From positions 124,001-188,000 of the forward strand of contig NZ_AKWX02000023.1 in assembly GCF_000306115.2 (NCBI RefSeq): 64,000 nucleotides of DNA, in the 5' to 3' direction. A program made the position numbers and the translations under genes. The DNA comes from Leptospira wolffii serovar Khorat str. Khorat-H2 (GTDB taxonomy: Bacteria; Spirochaetota; Leptospiria; Leptospirales; Leptospiraceae). Every line of letters starts with the position of its first letter. Within the stretch, counting starts at the first letter, position 1. The notes under the pieces were generated by a model. It was not told the DNA's origin and ran no database searches. It saw only the letters and a program-made list of their open reading frames with translations. Below, in pieces: positions 1 through 15,899 of this stretch.

Positions 1-199
1 TGATCTCGAAGACCACTTTTTCCCATTTGGGAAAACTCTTTTGGATCCGGAATCTTTCGAAGGTTCCTTTTTTCCAAACCCAGAAAATAAAGAATGCCAA
101 TCCGGCTATAGGATAATACCGGACCACGTTCATGCTAAGTTGGAATACTGCGAAATTTCTCACACATTCCCAACCGAAGTCGCAAGCGTTAATGCTCAT
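1..199 (-). CDS. Sterol desaturase / fatty acid hydroxylase family protein, N-terminal part (runs off left edge)
   Basis: An open minus-strand frame begins at an ATG whose first base is 199 and stays open for 66 codons to the window edge. A good ribosome site (GGGAGG) lies five bases upstream of the ATG. The visible part has a hydrophobic segment at residues 27-42 (RYYPIAGLAFFIFWVW) followed by a basic stretch and a RIQ..FPK..K motif. That arrangement resembles the start of integral-membrane sterol desaturase / fatty acid hydroxylase superfamily proteins, which are di-iron enzymes with His-rich motifs further along. Those motifs lie outside the window, so the family call rests on the N-terminus only. 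It lies 105 bases downstream of the AraC-type gene on the same strand and may be its target. Confidence 0.55.
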   Translation of the reverse strand, partial: MSINACDFGWECVRNFAVFQLSMNVVRYYPIAGLAFFIFWVWKKGTFERFRIQKSFPKWEKVVFEI

Positions 200-303
200 C
201 TTGCCTCCCAAAATCGATTCGATTCTAAGGGCAAAAGCGTTTTGAGTCGTCCTGTCCGATCGATCCGGATGGAAATAAATGTCCAAACCGATCGAATCGG
301 ACC

Positions 304-1410
304 TTATTTTCTCTTTTTTTGACGGATTCTCTTGCGGTAATCGGAAGGAGTAAAGCCGGTTTCCTTTCGAAAAACCTCGTTAAAAGTCGATTTGGAGCGG
401 AATCCGGAAGAATAGGCGACGGAGAGTAGAACTTCTTCCGGATCGGATTCGATTCTTTTTTTGGCCTCCAAAACCCTGTGTTCGTTTAATAGCTGGAAGA
501 AATTCTTTTTCAAATCCGCATTCAGATACTCGGATAATTGGTGGGTGCTCAGGTTCAATTTTTGGGCCAGGTAAGAAAGGGTAAGATCCTCTTGTAGGAA
601 GACTTTCTCCGAATCGAATAGATTCTCCAATCTTCTCCTGAGATCCTCCCGGTCCAATTTACCAAGTTGGGAGGCTCTGTATTTCTTTTCTTCCTCGACG
701 ACCTTTTGGACCTCTAGAAAGAATTCCGGATAACCTTGTCTCAAAACGTATAGAGCGCAAAGGAAGATTCCGATCAGGGATCCGACTCCTTCCAAGCCTC
801 GGATGGATCCGATCAAAACGGAGAAGAAACCGTACAGTAGTATGATTAAGGAGAATAGACTCACGCCTAAGATCGTGAGCATCCTAGGATCTTTGTATAC
901 GGTGGTGTATCTTACCTGTAGGAAGATGCGGAATAGCGTGGAGAATAAAAAATAAAACATCACCCCCATAGTAACCATAACGGGAATTTTTAAGGAGAGA
1001 GGAAGACCCGTACTTTGTATGGTTCTGAGTAGTTCGATTTTTTCCGGACCTCCTGAAATATAGAAAGGCAGCATCCAAAGAAGAATGAGAAGAGCCGGCA
1101 GCATCTTGATCGAAAAAATCCGCTTGGATTCCGGAGGATTTCCCATGGCAAGAAGAAGGTAACGTTCCAAAAAAGGACCCATCAATGCGGACACAGGAAG
1201 ATGAGTGAGATACAAACCGGGGAAATGAGAGATCATCTTGCAGGTGAGTAAAAACGCATGCGTGAGAAAAATTCCGACCAGAAAAAAGATAAATGCCAGT
1301 AGGTTTTGTTTTTCTCCGCGAGGAGAGGAGAACGTTTCTCCTAAGGAAAATAAGAAGGCGAGTCCCAAAGAAAAAGCCAAGAATAGGGAAGTATAGGATT
1401 GGTTTTCCAT
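304..1410 (-). CDS. Membrane-anchored AraC-family transcriptional regulator
   Basis: The 368-residue protein has about seven hydrophobic segments in residues 1-235, then a cytoplasmic AraC-type DNA-binding domain at about 265-365. The domain contains the two helix-turn-helix units: the first around YLAQKLNLSTHQLSEYL and the second around VAYSSGFRSKSTFNEVFRK, ending in the family signature TGFTPSDYRK. Regulators with this architecture are common in Leptospira and Bacteroidetes and probably sense a membrane or extracellular cue. The ATG is only six bases downstream of the vapC stop and has no clear ribosome site, so translation may be coupled to vapC. The next gene on the strand is the desaturase-like gene, a plausible regulated target. 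The ligand is unknown. Confidence 0.85.
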   Translation of the reverse strand: MENQSYTSLFLAFSLGLAFLFSLGETFSSPRGEKQNLLAFIFFLVGIFLTHAFLLTCKMISHFPGLYLTHLPVSALMGPFLERYLLLAMGNPPESKRIFSIKMLPALLILLWMLPFYISGGPEKIELLRTIQSTGLPLSLKIPVMVTMGVMFYFLFSTLFRIFLQVRYTTVYKDPRMLTILGVSLFSLIILLYGFFSVLIGSIRGLEGVGSLIGIFLCALYVLRQGYPEFFLEVQKVVEEEKKYRASQLGKLDREDLRRRLENLFDSEKVFLQEDLTLSYLAQKLNLSTHQLSEYLNADLKKNFFQLLNEHRVLEAKKRIESDPEEVLLSVAYSSGFRSKSTFNEVFRKETGFTPSDYRKRIRQKKRK

Positions 1411-1416
1411 CCGAGA

Positions 1417-1785
1417 TTACTGTAATTCCTTGATTCCTATTTTTTCCGCGGCCTTGAGAAGGGAAGAATCCGCGGAATATAATTTAGCGTTTCCTAAAGC
1501 GCAACTTGCTAACAAATGAGCGTCTATCCAACCGATTCCGGCTCCGGATAACGCATTTCTTTCCGTAAAGGTACGGACTTCCTGGTGGGTCGCGGAGGGA
1601 ACCTCTTTGAGTTGGACGTATTCCACTAGAAACGAGGTCTTGTTTTTAAAATTTCCCAGGCTCAATTCTCCCTCTACCATCGGATGGCGCCTGACTAAGC
1701 CGGAGCCCAAAAGCTCCACCAATTTTGGATCCGATTTTCGGAGATGATTGATCCAGACGGAAGTATCTACTAAGACTCCGCTCAT
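1417..1785 (-). CDS. vapC: PIN-domain toxin ribonuclease, VapC type
   Basis: This 122-residue protein is a PIN-domain nuclease of a type II toxin-antitoxin pair. The N-terminal LVDTSVWI motif supplies the first metal-binding Asp (D7), an acidic residue follows around E59 (EGELSLG), and the C-terminal GWIDAHLLAS and YSADSSL motifs supply the remaining acidic residues. VapC toxins cleave tRNA or rRNA and are neutralised by VapB. The gene overlaps vapB by four bases (ATGA), the usual translational coupling of these pairs. All expected active-site acidic positions are present, so the toxin looks functional. The RNA target cannot be told from sequence. Confidence 0.88.
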   Translation of the reverse strand: MSGVLVDTSVWINHLRKSDPKLVELLGSGLVRRHPMVEGELSLGNFKNKTSFLVEYVQLKEVPSATHQEVRTFTERNALSGAGIGWIDAHLLASCALGNAKLYSADSSLLKAAEKIGIKELQ

Positions 1786-1985
1786 TTACCGGCTTTCTTC
1801 CGAATCGGACCTTCCGCCTTGGGATCGGTTCCTCCTAAAAGAGCCAGTCTTTCTGCGGATTTTTCCCGGATCAATGCCTTAAGGCCTTCTTGTACTAGGC
1901 GGGTTTTTTCTTGGATGCCGGTGTACATTTGGGCGCTATGGAACAGCTCGTCCGGGATATATAGAGTGGTTTTGACCGCTATCAT
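1782..1985 (-). CDS. vapB: VapB-type antitoxin
   Basis: This short protein (67 residues from the ATG at 1985) starts with a ribbon-helix-helix-like segment (KTTLYIPDELF) followed by a helical region (LVQEGLKALIREKSAERLALLGG) and a basic tail expected to bind VapC. A longer reading from an ATG at 2021 is possible, but that ATG overlaps the predicted -35 box, so a transcript from that promoter could not include it. The predicted transcription start falls at the 1985 ATG, giving a leaderless mRNA. It overlaps vapC by four bases. As in other VapBC pairs it probably represses its own promoter. Confidence 0.82.
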   Translation of the reverse strand: MIAVKTTLYIPDELFHSAQMYTGIQEKTRLVQEGLKALIREKSAERLALLGGTDPKAEGPIRKKAGK

Positions 1986-1992
1986 ATATGGC

Positions 1993-2021
1993 AGTATATG
2001 GTGAAATATGACAGCTGTCAA
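1993..2021 (-). promoter_or_regulatory. Strong sigma-70-type promoter and operator of vapBC
   Basis: Read on the minus strand: -35 box TTGACA (2021-2016), a spacer of exactly 17 bases, and -10 box TATACT (1998-1993). The -10 box ends seven bases before the vapB ATG, so transcription should start at or next to that ATG. A perfect 12-base palindrome, TGACAGCTGTCA (2009-2020), overlaps the -35 box and is the best candidate site for autorepression by VapB-VapC. Confidence 0.75.
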
Positions 2022-2230
2022 GGAAGGGGGGCGGAAAAATGATTCCGGATCCGAGTTCGTACGAGTCTAAGTTATGATTTCGGGATATTCTTCTCGTTGG
2101 TATTGCATGAGGTCTTTCAACTTATGTCGCATTCTCGGAATTATGTGAACTTGAGTTGGGGAAATGGCTGGGGAAACAGTTTCCCTAGCATAAACAATGC
2201 CAATCTCTTCCAAATACTTGCGCTAAAACC
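2022..2230. other. Intergenic stretch with no recognised gene
   Basis: No convincing coding frame or RNA gene is seen between the vapBC promoter and the promoter of the tRNA-secE operon. The base composition looks like other intergenic DNA of the window. Confidence 0.5.
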
Positions 2231-2258
2231 TTGACCGGGCGCCCCGGGTAAAAATACT
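2231..2258 (+). promoter_or_regulatory. Promoter of the tRNA-secE-nusG-ribosomal operon
   Basis: TTGACC at 2231-2236 and AATACT at 2253-2258 are separated by 16 bases, about 42 bases upstream of tRNA-Thr. The spacer holds the GC-rich palindrome GGGCGCCC, which resembles the discriminator and spacer styles of stable-RNA promoters. This would drive the two tRNAs and probably secE onward. Confidence 0.55.
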
Positions 2259-2300
2259 GTGTATTTCTAGCTCCTCTTCCGGGAGCGGGTAACAAGACAT

Positions 2301-2374
<74 letters not shown>

Positions 2375-2383
2375 GGTTCTAAT

Positions 2384-2454
<71 letters not shown>

Positions 2455-2495
2455 GAGTTCTCTCCGGGATCTACGTCGCAAGTAGGATGGACTAA

Positions 2496-2678
2496 GTGAA
2501 GTTAGGCACGTTTATACAGGAATGTAGGGAAGAGCTGAAGAAGGTTCAGTGGCCTAATCGCCAAGAAGTGGTTCAGTCCACTTTTGTGGTTTTAGGAACG
2601 GTATTATTCTTCTCCGCGTTTCTTTTTCTTTCGGATACCGCATTTGTGAAGCTTCTGACCGGATTCTGGAATCTGTAA
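2496..2678 (+). CDS. secE: Preprotein translocase subunit SecE
   Basis: This 60-residue single-span protein begins at a GTG preceded by AGGATGG. It has the conserved amphipathic segment ([21 protein letters not shown]) followed by one transmembrane helix at residues 29-52. This is the minimal form of SecE, which clamps SecY in the protein-conducting channel. The order tRNA-Trp, secE, nusG, rplK is classical. Confidence 0.95.
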   Translation: MKLGTFIQECREELKKVQWPNRQEVVQSTFVVLGTVLFFSAFLFLSDTAFVKLLTGFWNL

Positions 2679-2705
2679 GAAGCGATTATTAGGAAAATAG
2701 AAATC

Positions 2706-3251
2706 ATGGCTGATTTGAAATGGTACGCGTTACAGACTTATTCCGGTCACGAGAATAAGGTCCAGAAGAACCTGGAGAAACTGATCCAACAGCGCAAGCT
2801 GGAGGAAAAAATTTCCCAAGTACGCATTCCTACCATGGAAGTCGCCGAGATGAAGAACGGCAAAAAGAAGGTCACTAAGAAAAAGCTCATGCCGGGCTAC
2901 GTATTGGTGGAAATGGACATGGACGAGGATCTTCGTTTCATGATCCAAAGTCTTCCTTCGGTCTCCACTTTCGTGGGATCCAAGGACGGCGGACCCGAGC
3001 CTCTTTCCGTAGACGAGGTCAAGAATCTCTTCGCGGAAACCGGAGAGTTCAAATCGGAGGAGCCGGTCACTCCTCGCTTATTGTTTAAAGTGGGAGATAG
3101 CTTGAAGATTATCGACGGGCCTTTCGCGAATTTTACCGGAGTCGTAGACGAGATCTTCCCGGACAAGGGAAGACTCAGAGTGAAGGTGGAGATTTTCGGT
3201 CGCTCCACCCCTGTGGAATTAGATTATCTACAGGTCAAAACCGAACCCTGA
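2706..3251 (+). CDS. nusG: Transcription termination/antitermination factor NusG
   Basis: The 181-residue protein starts with the NusG N-terminal domain (KWYALQTYSGHENKV, residues 5-19; MPGYVLVEM around 63-71), which binds the RNA polymerase clamp. A C-terminal KOW domain follows (VGDSLKIIDGPFANFTGVV, about 127-145) that contacts Rho or ribosomal protein S10. There is no insertion domain, so this is the standard size. It is 27 bases downstream of secE. Confidence 0.96.
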   Translation: MADLKWYALQTYSGHENKVQKNLEKLIQQRKLEEKISQVRIPTMEVAEMKNGKKKVTKKKLMPGYVLVEMDMDEDLRFMIQSLPSVSTFVGSKDGGPEPLSVDEVKNLFAETGEFKSEEPVTPRLLFKVGDSLKIIDGPFANFTGVVDEIFPDKGRLRVKVEIFGRSTPVELDYLQVKTEP

Positions 3252-3292
3252 CCGGTGGGTGAACCGGGAGAAACAAATAAGGTGTTTCGCCA

Positions 3293-3721
3293 ATGGCAGC
3301 AAAAAAAGTAGTAAAGCAGATCAAGCTCCAGGTTGAAGCCGGTAAGGCCAACCCTGCTCCTCCAGTCGGACCGGCTCTCGGTCAGGCAGGATTGAACATC
3401 ATGGAGTTCTGCAAGCAATTCAACGAGAGAACCAAGGCCCAGATCGGGTACAAGCTTCCCGTTGTAATCACGGTATTCTCCGACAGGAGTTTTACATTCA
3501 TTACCAAGGCTCCTCCGGCAGCGCTTCTCGTTAAGAAGGCGATCGGACTAGAGACCGGTTCCGCAACTCCCCATACAGTTAAGGTGGGGAAAATTACCCG
3601 TAAACAATTGGAAGAAATCGCCAAAACCAAAATGGCGGACTTGAACGCAAACGACCTGGACGGAGCCGTACAGATCATCGCGGGAACTTGTCGTTCCATG
3701 GGCGTAACGGTAGAGGGGTAA
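3293..3721 (+). CDS. rplK: 50S ribosomal protein L11
   Basis: The 142-residue protein carries the L11 N-terminal signature ([20 protein letters not shown], residues 11-30) and the C-terminal rRNA-binding domain ([20 protein letters not shown]). It is a full-length match to the family. L11 builds the GTPase-associated centre with 23S rRNA and is the thiopeptide and stringent-response platform. The ATG follows an AAGGTG site. Confidence 0.97.
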   Translation: MAAKKVVKQIKLQVEAGKANPAPPVGPALGQAGLNIMEFCKQFNERTKAQIGYKLPVVITVFSDRSFTFITKAPPAALLVKKAIGLETGSATPHTVKVGKITRKQLEEIAKTKMADLNANDLDGAVQIIAGTCRSMGVTVEG

Positions 3722-3723
3722 GC

Positions 3724-4416
<693 letters not shown>

Positions 4417-4442
4417 GGGCGAGTAGACGGGAGTAGAAACCA

Positions 4443-4976
4443 ATGCCCAGCCAGGAAAAATTCGAAGCAGTCGCCCTATTGAAGGGCAAATTAGAAAAGC
4501 GTAGCGACTTCATCCTAGCCAGCTACAGCGGACTCACAGTAGAGGAGATCACCGGTCTTCGCGCGAAACTTCGTAAAGAAGGTTCCGAGATGAAGGTGAT
4601 TAAGAACAATCTCTTCCTTCTCGCACTGAAAGAATCCGAAAAGCATAAGGATAAGAATATCGCCTTCGGTCCCGAATACCAAGGACCGCTAGCCGCGATC
4701 TTCTCAGAGGACAATCTTCCCACAGTTGCGAAAGTCCTGAAGGAATTCGCAAAAACCAATAAAAACCTGATCTTAAAAGCGGGTTATTTGGACGGGTCGA
4801 TTTTGGACGCGGAGGGAGTGGATGCAATCGCAGGTCTTCCTTCCAGAGAGCAACTCTTGGCTCAGATCGCGGGCGGTATCAACGGTCCGGCAAGAAGCAT
4901 CGCTTCCGGCCTGAACCAAATTATCGCAGGACTTGCGCGCGCTATCCAAGCGGTCGCAGAGAAGAACAACCAGTAA
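4443..4976 (+). CDS. rplJ: 50S ribosomal protein L10
   Basis: The 177-residue protein has the L10 N-terminal rRNA-binding domain ([30 protein letters not shown]) and a C-terminal helical tail ([15 protein letters not shown]) that anchors L7/L12 dimers. Only 26 bases separate it from rplA, so the long L10-binding leader known in Escherichia coli is not present here; any autoregulation must use another site. Confidence 0.96.
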   Translation: MPSQEKFEAVALLKGKLEKRSDFILASYSGLTVEEITGLRAKLRKEGSEMKVIKNNLFLLALKESEKHKDKNIAFGPEYQGPLAAIFSEDNLPTVAKVLKEFAKTNKNLILKAGYLDGSILDAEGVDAIAGLPSREQLLAQIAGGINGPARSIASGLNQIIAGLARAIQAVAEKNNQ

Positions 4977-5025
4977 GAACACATTTAGTAGTTAAAAGGA
5001 CCAAACGGAATCAAAGGAGCACCCT

Positions 5026-5415
5026 ATGTCTACCACTGAAGCGTTATTAGAGCAACTCGGCAAACTTACCCTCGTGGAAGCTGCTGATCTAGTTAAGAAA
5101 ATGGAGGAGAAGTTCGGAATTTCCGCAGCGGCTCCAGTAGCAGTAGCGGCTGCAGCACCAGCAGGTGGCGGAGCAGCGGCAGGCGGAGCAGAAGAACCTG
5201 CTTCTTTCAACGTAATCTTGAAAGGTTTCGGAGATAAAAAAATCGAAGTTATCAAGGTTGTTCGCGAGATCACCGGTCTGGGCTTGAAAGAAGCTAAAGA
5301 TCTGGTAGAAGCTGGCGGAAAATCCGTTAAAGAAGGCGTTGCAAAAGCAGAAGCTGACGATCTTAAAAAGAAATTAGAAGCTGTCGGCGCTCAAATCGAA
5401 CTCAAGGCAGTCTAA
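5026..5415 (+). CDS. rplL: 50S ribosomal protein L7/L12
   Basis: The 129-residue acidic protein has an N-terminal dimerisation domain ([23 protein letters not shown]), a long Ala/Gly hinge at about residues 38-63, and the C-terminal factor-binding domain ([24 protein letters not shown]). L7/L12 recruits translation GTPases to the ribosome. An AAGGAG site lies just upstream of the ATG. The hinge is Ala/Gly-rich, as usual. Confidence 0.97.
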   Translation: MSTTEALLEQLGKLTLVEAADLVKKMEEKFGISAAAPVAVAAAAPAGGGAAAGGAEEPASFNVILKGFGDKKIEVIKVVREITGLGLKEAKDLVEAGGKSVKEGVAKAEADDLKKKLEAVGAQIELKAV

Positions 5416-5467
5416 TCAGAGGCCGAGGCTTTGTCTCCTCGATATCTGATTACAATCCTTTCACTTA

Positions 5468-5496
5468 GGCAAGGAGGCCGGCGGGCCTTCCTTGCC
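5468..5496 (+). promoter_or_regulatory. Hairpin in the rplL-rpoB gap (attenuator or processing site)
   Basis: GGCAAGGA (5468-5475) pairs with TCCTTGCC (5489-5496), extended by GGCC/GGCC with one bulged T around a GGCG loop. No T-run follows. In Escherichia coli the same gap holds a partial terminator and an RNase III site that lower rpoB relative to rplL. A similar role here is inferred from position and structure. Confidence 0.6.
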
Positions 5497-5552
5497 GTAT
5501 TGCATTTTATCGCGCACGTTATTATTTTCCAAAACCCACAGGGGGCACACGA

Positions 5553-9233
<3,681 letters not shown>

Positions 9234-9245
9234 GGGTAAGGTAGC

Positions 9246-13451
<4,206 letters not shown>

Positions 13452-13526
13452 AGGAAAGCTTTACAATAGAGCAGGCTCGGGCGAACTGGTAAAATAGGTC
13501 ACCGGCCTGCGAAAAAGAAGGGATTC

Positions 13527-13901
13527 ATGCCTACAATTAGCCAACTTATAAGACACGGCAGGAAGAAACAGAAGAACAAATCTAAATCTCCTGCATTGAA
13601 AAGCTCCCCTCAGCGTAGAGGAGTATGCACTAGGGTGACTACGTTCACTCCTAAAAAACCGAACTCTGCAATGCGGAAAGTAGCAAGGGTTCGTTTGACC
13701 ACCGGAATCGAAGTAACCGCTTACATTCCAGGTGAGGGACATAACCTGCAAGAGCACAACGTTGTTCTGATTCGCGGGGGAAGGGTAAAAGACCTTCCAG
13801 GGGTTCGTTATCATATTATCCGCGGTACCTTGGATACTCTAGGTATCGACAAACGTCGTAAGGGTCGTTCTAAATACGGAACGAAAAAACCTAAGGCGTA
13901 A
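13527..13901 (+). CDS. rpsL: 30S ribosomal protein S12
   Basis: The 124-residue S12 has the decoding-site loop TPKKPNSA and the [13 protein letters not shown] loop. Lys43 and Lys88, the two positions where streptomycin resistance mutations usually arise, are both wild type. The family length is normal. It is followed by rpsG after 11 bases, the start of the usual str cluster, but fusA does not follow here. Confidence 0.97.
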   Translation: MPTISQLIRHGRKKQKNKSKSPALKSSPQRRGVCTRVTTFTPKKPNSAMRKVARVRLTTGIEVTAYIPGEGHNLQEHNVVLIRGGRVKDLPGVRYHIIRGTLDTLGIDKRRKGRSKYGTKKPKA

Positions 13902-13912
13902 GAGGTTAAGGA

Positions 13913-14386
13913 ATGTCTAGAAGAAGAGGAAAAGTAGAGCCCCGTAAGATCCAAGCGGATCCGGTTTACAGCGACACAAATATCGCTAAGTTCATCAATT
14001 GCTTGATGGTGGACGGAAAGAAATCCGTAGCAGAAACCTTATTTTACGATGCATTAGATCTCGTTCAGAAAAAGACCGGAAACGATCCTTACGTTACTTT
14101 CAAAGAAGCTTTGGAAAACGTAAAGCCTCAGGTCGAAGTTAAATCCCGCCGCGTAGGTGGTGTGACTTACCAAGTTCCTATCGAAGTTCGTCCGGAAAGA
14201 CGTTTAGCTTTAGGAATCAGATGGTTGATCCGTTATTCCAGGGACAGAAACGAGAAAGGTATGGCGAACAAGCTGGCTGCCGAGTTTATCGAAGCTCAGA
14301 AAGGCACCGGTGCCGCTATCAAGAAGAAAGAAGATATCCGTAAAATGGCAGATGCTAACAAAGCATTCAGCCACTATCGCTGGTAA
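13913..14386 (+). CDS. rpsG: 30S ribosomal protein S7
   Basis: The 157-residue S7 matches the family throughout (DPVYSDTNIAKFINCLMVDGKKSVAE; RRVGGVTYQVPIEVRPERR; ADANKAFSHYRW at the C-terminus). S7 nucleates assembly of the 30S head. It is the last gene of the rpoBC-str block and is followed by a terminator. Confidence 0.97.
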   Translation: MSRRRGKVEPRKIQADPVYSDTNIAKFINCLMVDGKKSVAETLFYDALDLVQKKTGNDPYVTFKEALENVKPQVEVKSRRVGGVTYQVPIEVRPERRLALGIRWLIRYSRDRNEKGMANKLAAEFIEAQKGTGAAIKKKEDIRKMADANKAFSHYRW

Positions 14387-14401
14387 CCCCCCTCCCTCGT
14401 A

Positions 14402-14420
14402 TATTTCGCTTCGCGAAATA
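14402..14420. repeat. Perfect inverted repeat after rpsG
   Basis: TATTTCGC (14402-14409) and GCGAAATA (14413-14420) flank a TTC loop. They are followed by a GC-rich stretch with a second imperfect inverted repeat (GGGCCCC / CCCGGGGG around 14429-14453). This could help end or stabilise the rpsG transcript upstream of the main terminator. Confidence 0.5.
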
Positions 14421-14471
14421 CTCGGGGCGGGCCCCTGGGGACAACACCCGGGGGAAATTAGGCATGAATCA

Positions 14472-14495
14472 GGGATCCGAAAGGATCCCTTTTTT
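14472..14495 (+). terminator. Rho-independent terminator of the rpoBC-rpsL-rpsG operon
   Basis: GGGATCC, loop GAAA (a GNRA tetraloop) and GGATCCC form a perfect 7-base-pair stem, followed at once by six T residues. It is the strongest terminator in the window and closes the operon that starts near 2231. Confidence 0.92.
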
Positions 14496-14596
14496 GTTTA
14501 TAGACATAGGGGAAGGGGCGATGGTAAAATTAGGGAATACCAGAAGAACGTCTTAAGCACTAAGCACTGAGAGGTTTGTTTCGTATGTTCTGCGGA

Positions 14597-15661
14597 TTAT
14601 TTCAGAGTATATAAGATCGTACGCTTAGTTCTCCCTCTAAGAGTGGATTGACCCACTTTTTTGATTTTAAATTTGGTTAAGTCGACCTCTTTCAGTGTTT
14701 CTTCCGTGAATAAGATCGGGACACCCGCTCTCTTGGTTAATTTTTCCATTCTGGCGGCGATGTTTACAGTGTCTCCGATTACAGTAGTGTTCATTCTGGT
14801 TTCCGTTCCGACCGTTCCTAAGACAACTTGACCGTAATGGATGCCGATTCCTATTCTTATTTTTTCCGAACCTTCTCCTAGTAAGAGATCGTTGAATTTA
14901 TCTAACTCTTGAAGCATTTCCTTGGCCGCTTTTAGCGCATTATCAGAGTGATGAAAAAGAGCCATGACTCCGTCTCCAATGAATTTGTCGATAAAGCCGT
15001 CATTACGAGTAATTACCGGTTCCATATGTGCAATGTAACGGTTTAGACTTTGGAAAATATCCCCCGCAGATAGTTTTTCTGCGATGGAAGTAAAGCCTCT
15101 GATGTCTGCGAAAAGTACAGTCAGCTTTAGAGTGGTGGCTTCTCCAGGATTAACGGAAGCCAGGTCGGTTGATTTCAATTCCTTGAGAAATTGAGAAGGA
15201 ACGAACTTGGAACTCGCATTTAAAAGGGAACGAACTTTGTTTTGAGAAAGGACAAGTTCGGAAATATCGCTTCTGATTCCGATATACTCTTTATTGGTTC
15301 CATCCGGATTTTTTATAGGAATGATAGTAGTACTAACGATGTATTTGCTTCCATCCTTTGCTCTATTTTCCACGATTCCTTTCCAGATTCTACCGGATTT
15401 GATCGTAGACCACATTTCTCGAAAGGCTTCCTTTGGCATATCCGGATGACGGACGATATTATGCGGCTTGCCGACTAATTCTTCCCGATTGTATTTGGAG
15501 AGTCGACAGAACTCGTCATTAGCGTAGGTAATTCTGCCATGTAGGTTGGTCATGGATACGATCGTGCTTTTGTCGATTGCGTCCTTGTACTGGCTCAGAA
15601 GTTCTTCTAAGTCGGTTTTCTCCGCAAAATCCTGATTTTCGGACGCGATTTCCTGCTCCAT
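14597..15661 (-). CDS. PAS-domain class III adenylate/guanylate cyclase
   Basis: From the ATG at 15661 (preceded by GGAAGGAAGG) the protein has 354 residues. A PAS domain comes first (TNLHGRITYANDEFCRLSKYNREELVGKPHNIVRHPDMP), then a short linker and a class III cyclase domain. That domain has the metal-binding Asp in FADIRGFTS and in DKFIGDGVMALF, and the transition-state Asn and Arg in DTVNIAARMEK. All catalytic positions are present, so it should make cAMP or cGMP in response to whatever the PAS domain senses. No membrane segment is seen, so it is cytosolic. It is convergent with the rpsG operon. Confidence 0.88.
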   Translation of the reverse strand: MEQEIASENQDFAEKTDLEELLSQYKDAIDKSTIVSMTNLHGRITYANDEFCRLSKYNREELVGKPHNIVRHPDMPKEAFREMWSTIKSGRIWKGIVENRAKDGSKYIVSTTIIPIKNPDGTNKEYIGIRSDISELVLSQNKVRSLLNASSKFVPSQFLKELKSTDLASVNPGEATTLKLTVLFADIRGFTSIAEKLSAGDIFQSLNRYIAHMEPVITRNDGFIDKFIGDGVMALFHHSDNALKAAKEMLQELDKFNDLLLGEGSEKIRIGIGIHYGQVVLGTVGTETRMNTTVIGDTVNIAARMEKLTKRAGVPILFTEETLKEVDLTKFKIKKVGQSTLRGRTKRTILYTLK

Positions 15662-15899
15662 ACCGATGACCTTCCTTCCACTTTTACCGTATTGAATAGG
15701 CTCACCTAGCGTCAAGTAAGTTGGACCGATAGGAAGAGGGGCCGACCGGAGTGCGACAGGAACTGCAATTTAAGGAATCATAATGCGTCCCATAAGAGTG
15801 AGGGTTTGATATATTCTCTTATTTTGAACGGCAATTTAGTAGGCGTTCGGCGGATATGAAGATCGGCCGGTCCCAAGGAAAGTCCTTTCTCTCGGACCG

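Noticed and set aside
41..322. Plus-strand open frame of 93 codons at the left edge
   Set aside because: It is antisense to the desaturase-like frame, which has a ribosome site and a membrane protein pattern. The plus frame has no recognisable motif.
13653..13790. Possible streptomycin resistance change in S12
   Set aside because: Lys43 and Lys88 are both wild type.
14310..14570. Plus-strand open frame overlapping the rpsG end and terminator
   Set aside because: It starts inside rpsG in another phase and reads through a strong terminator hairpin.
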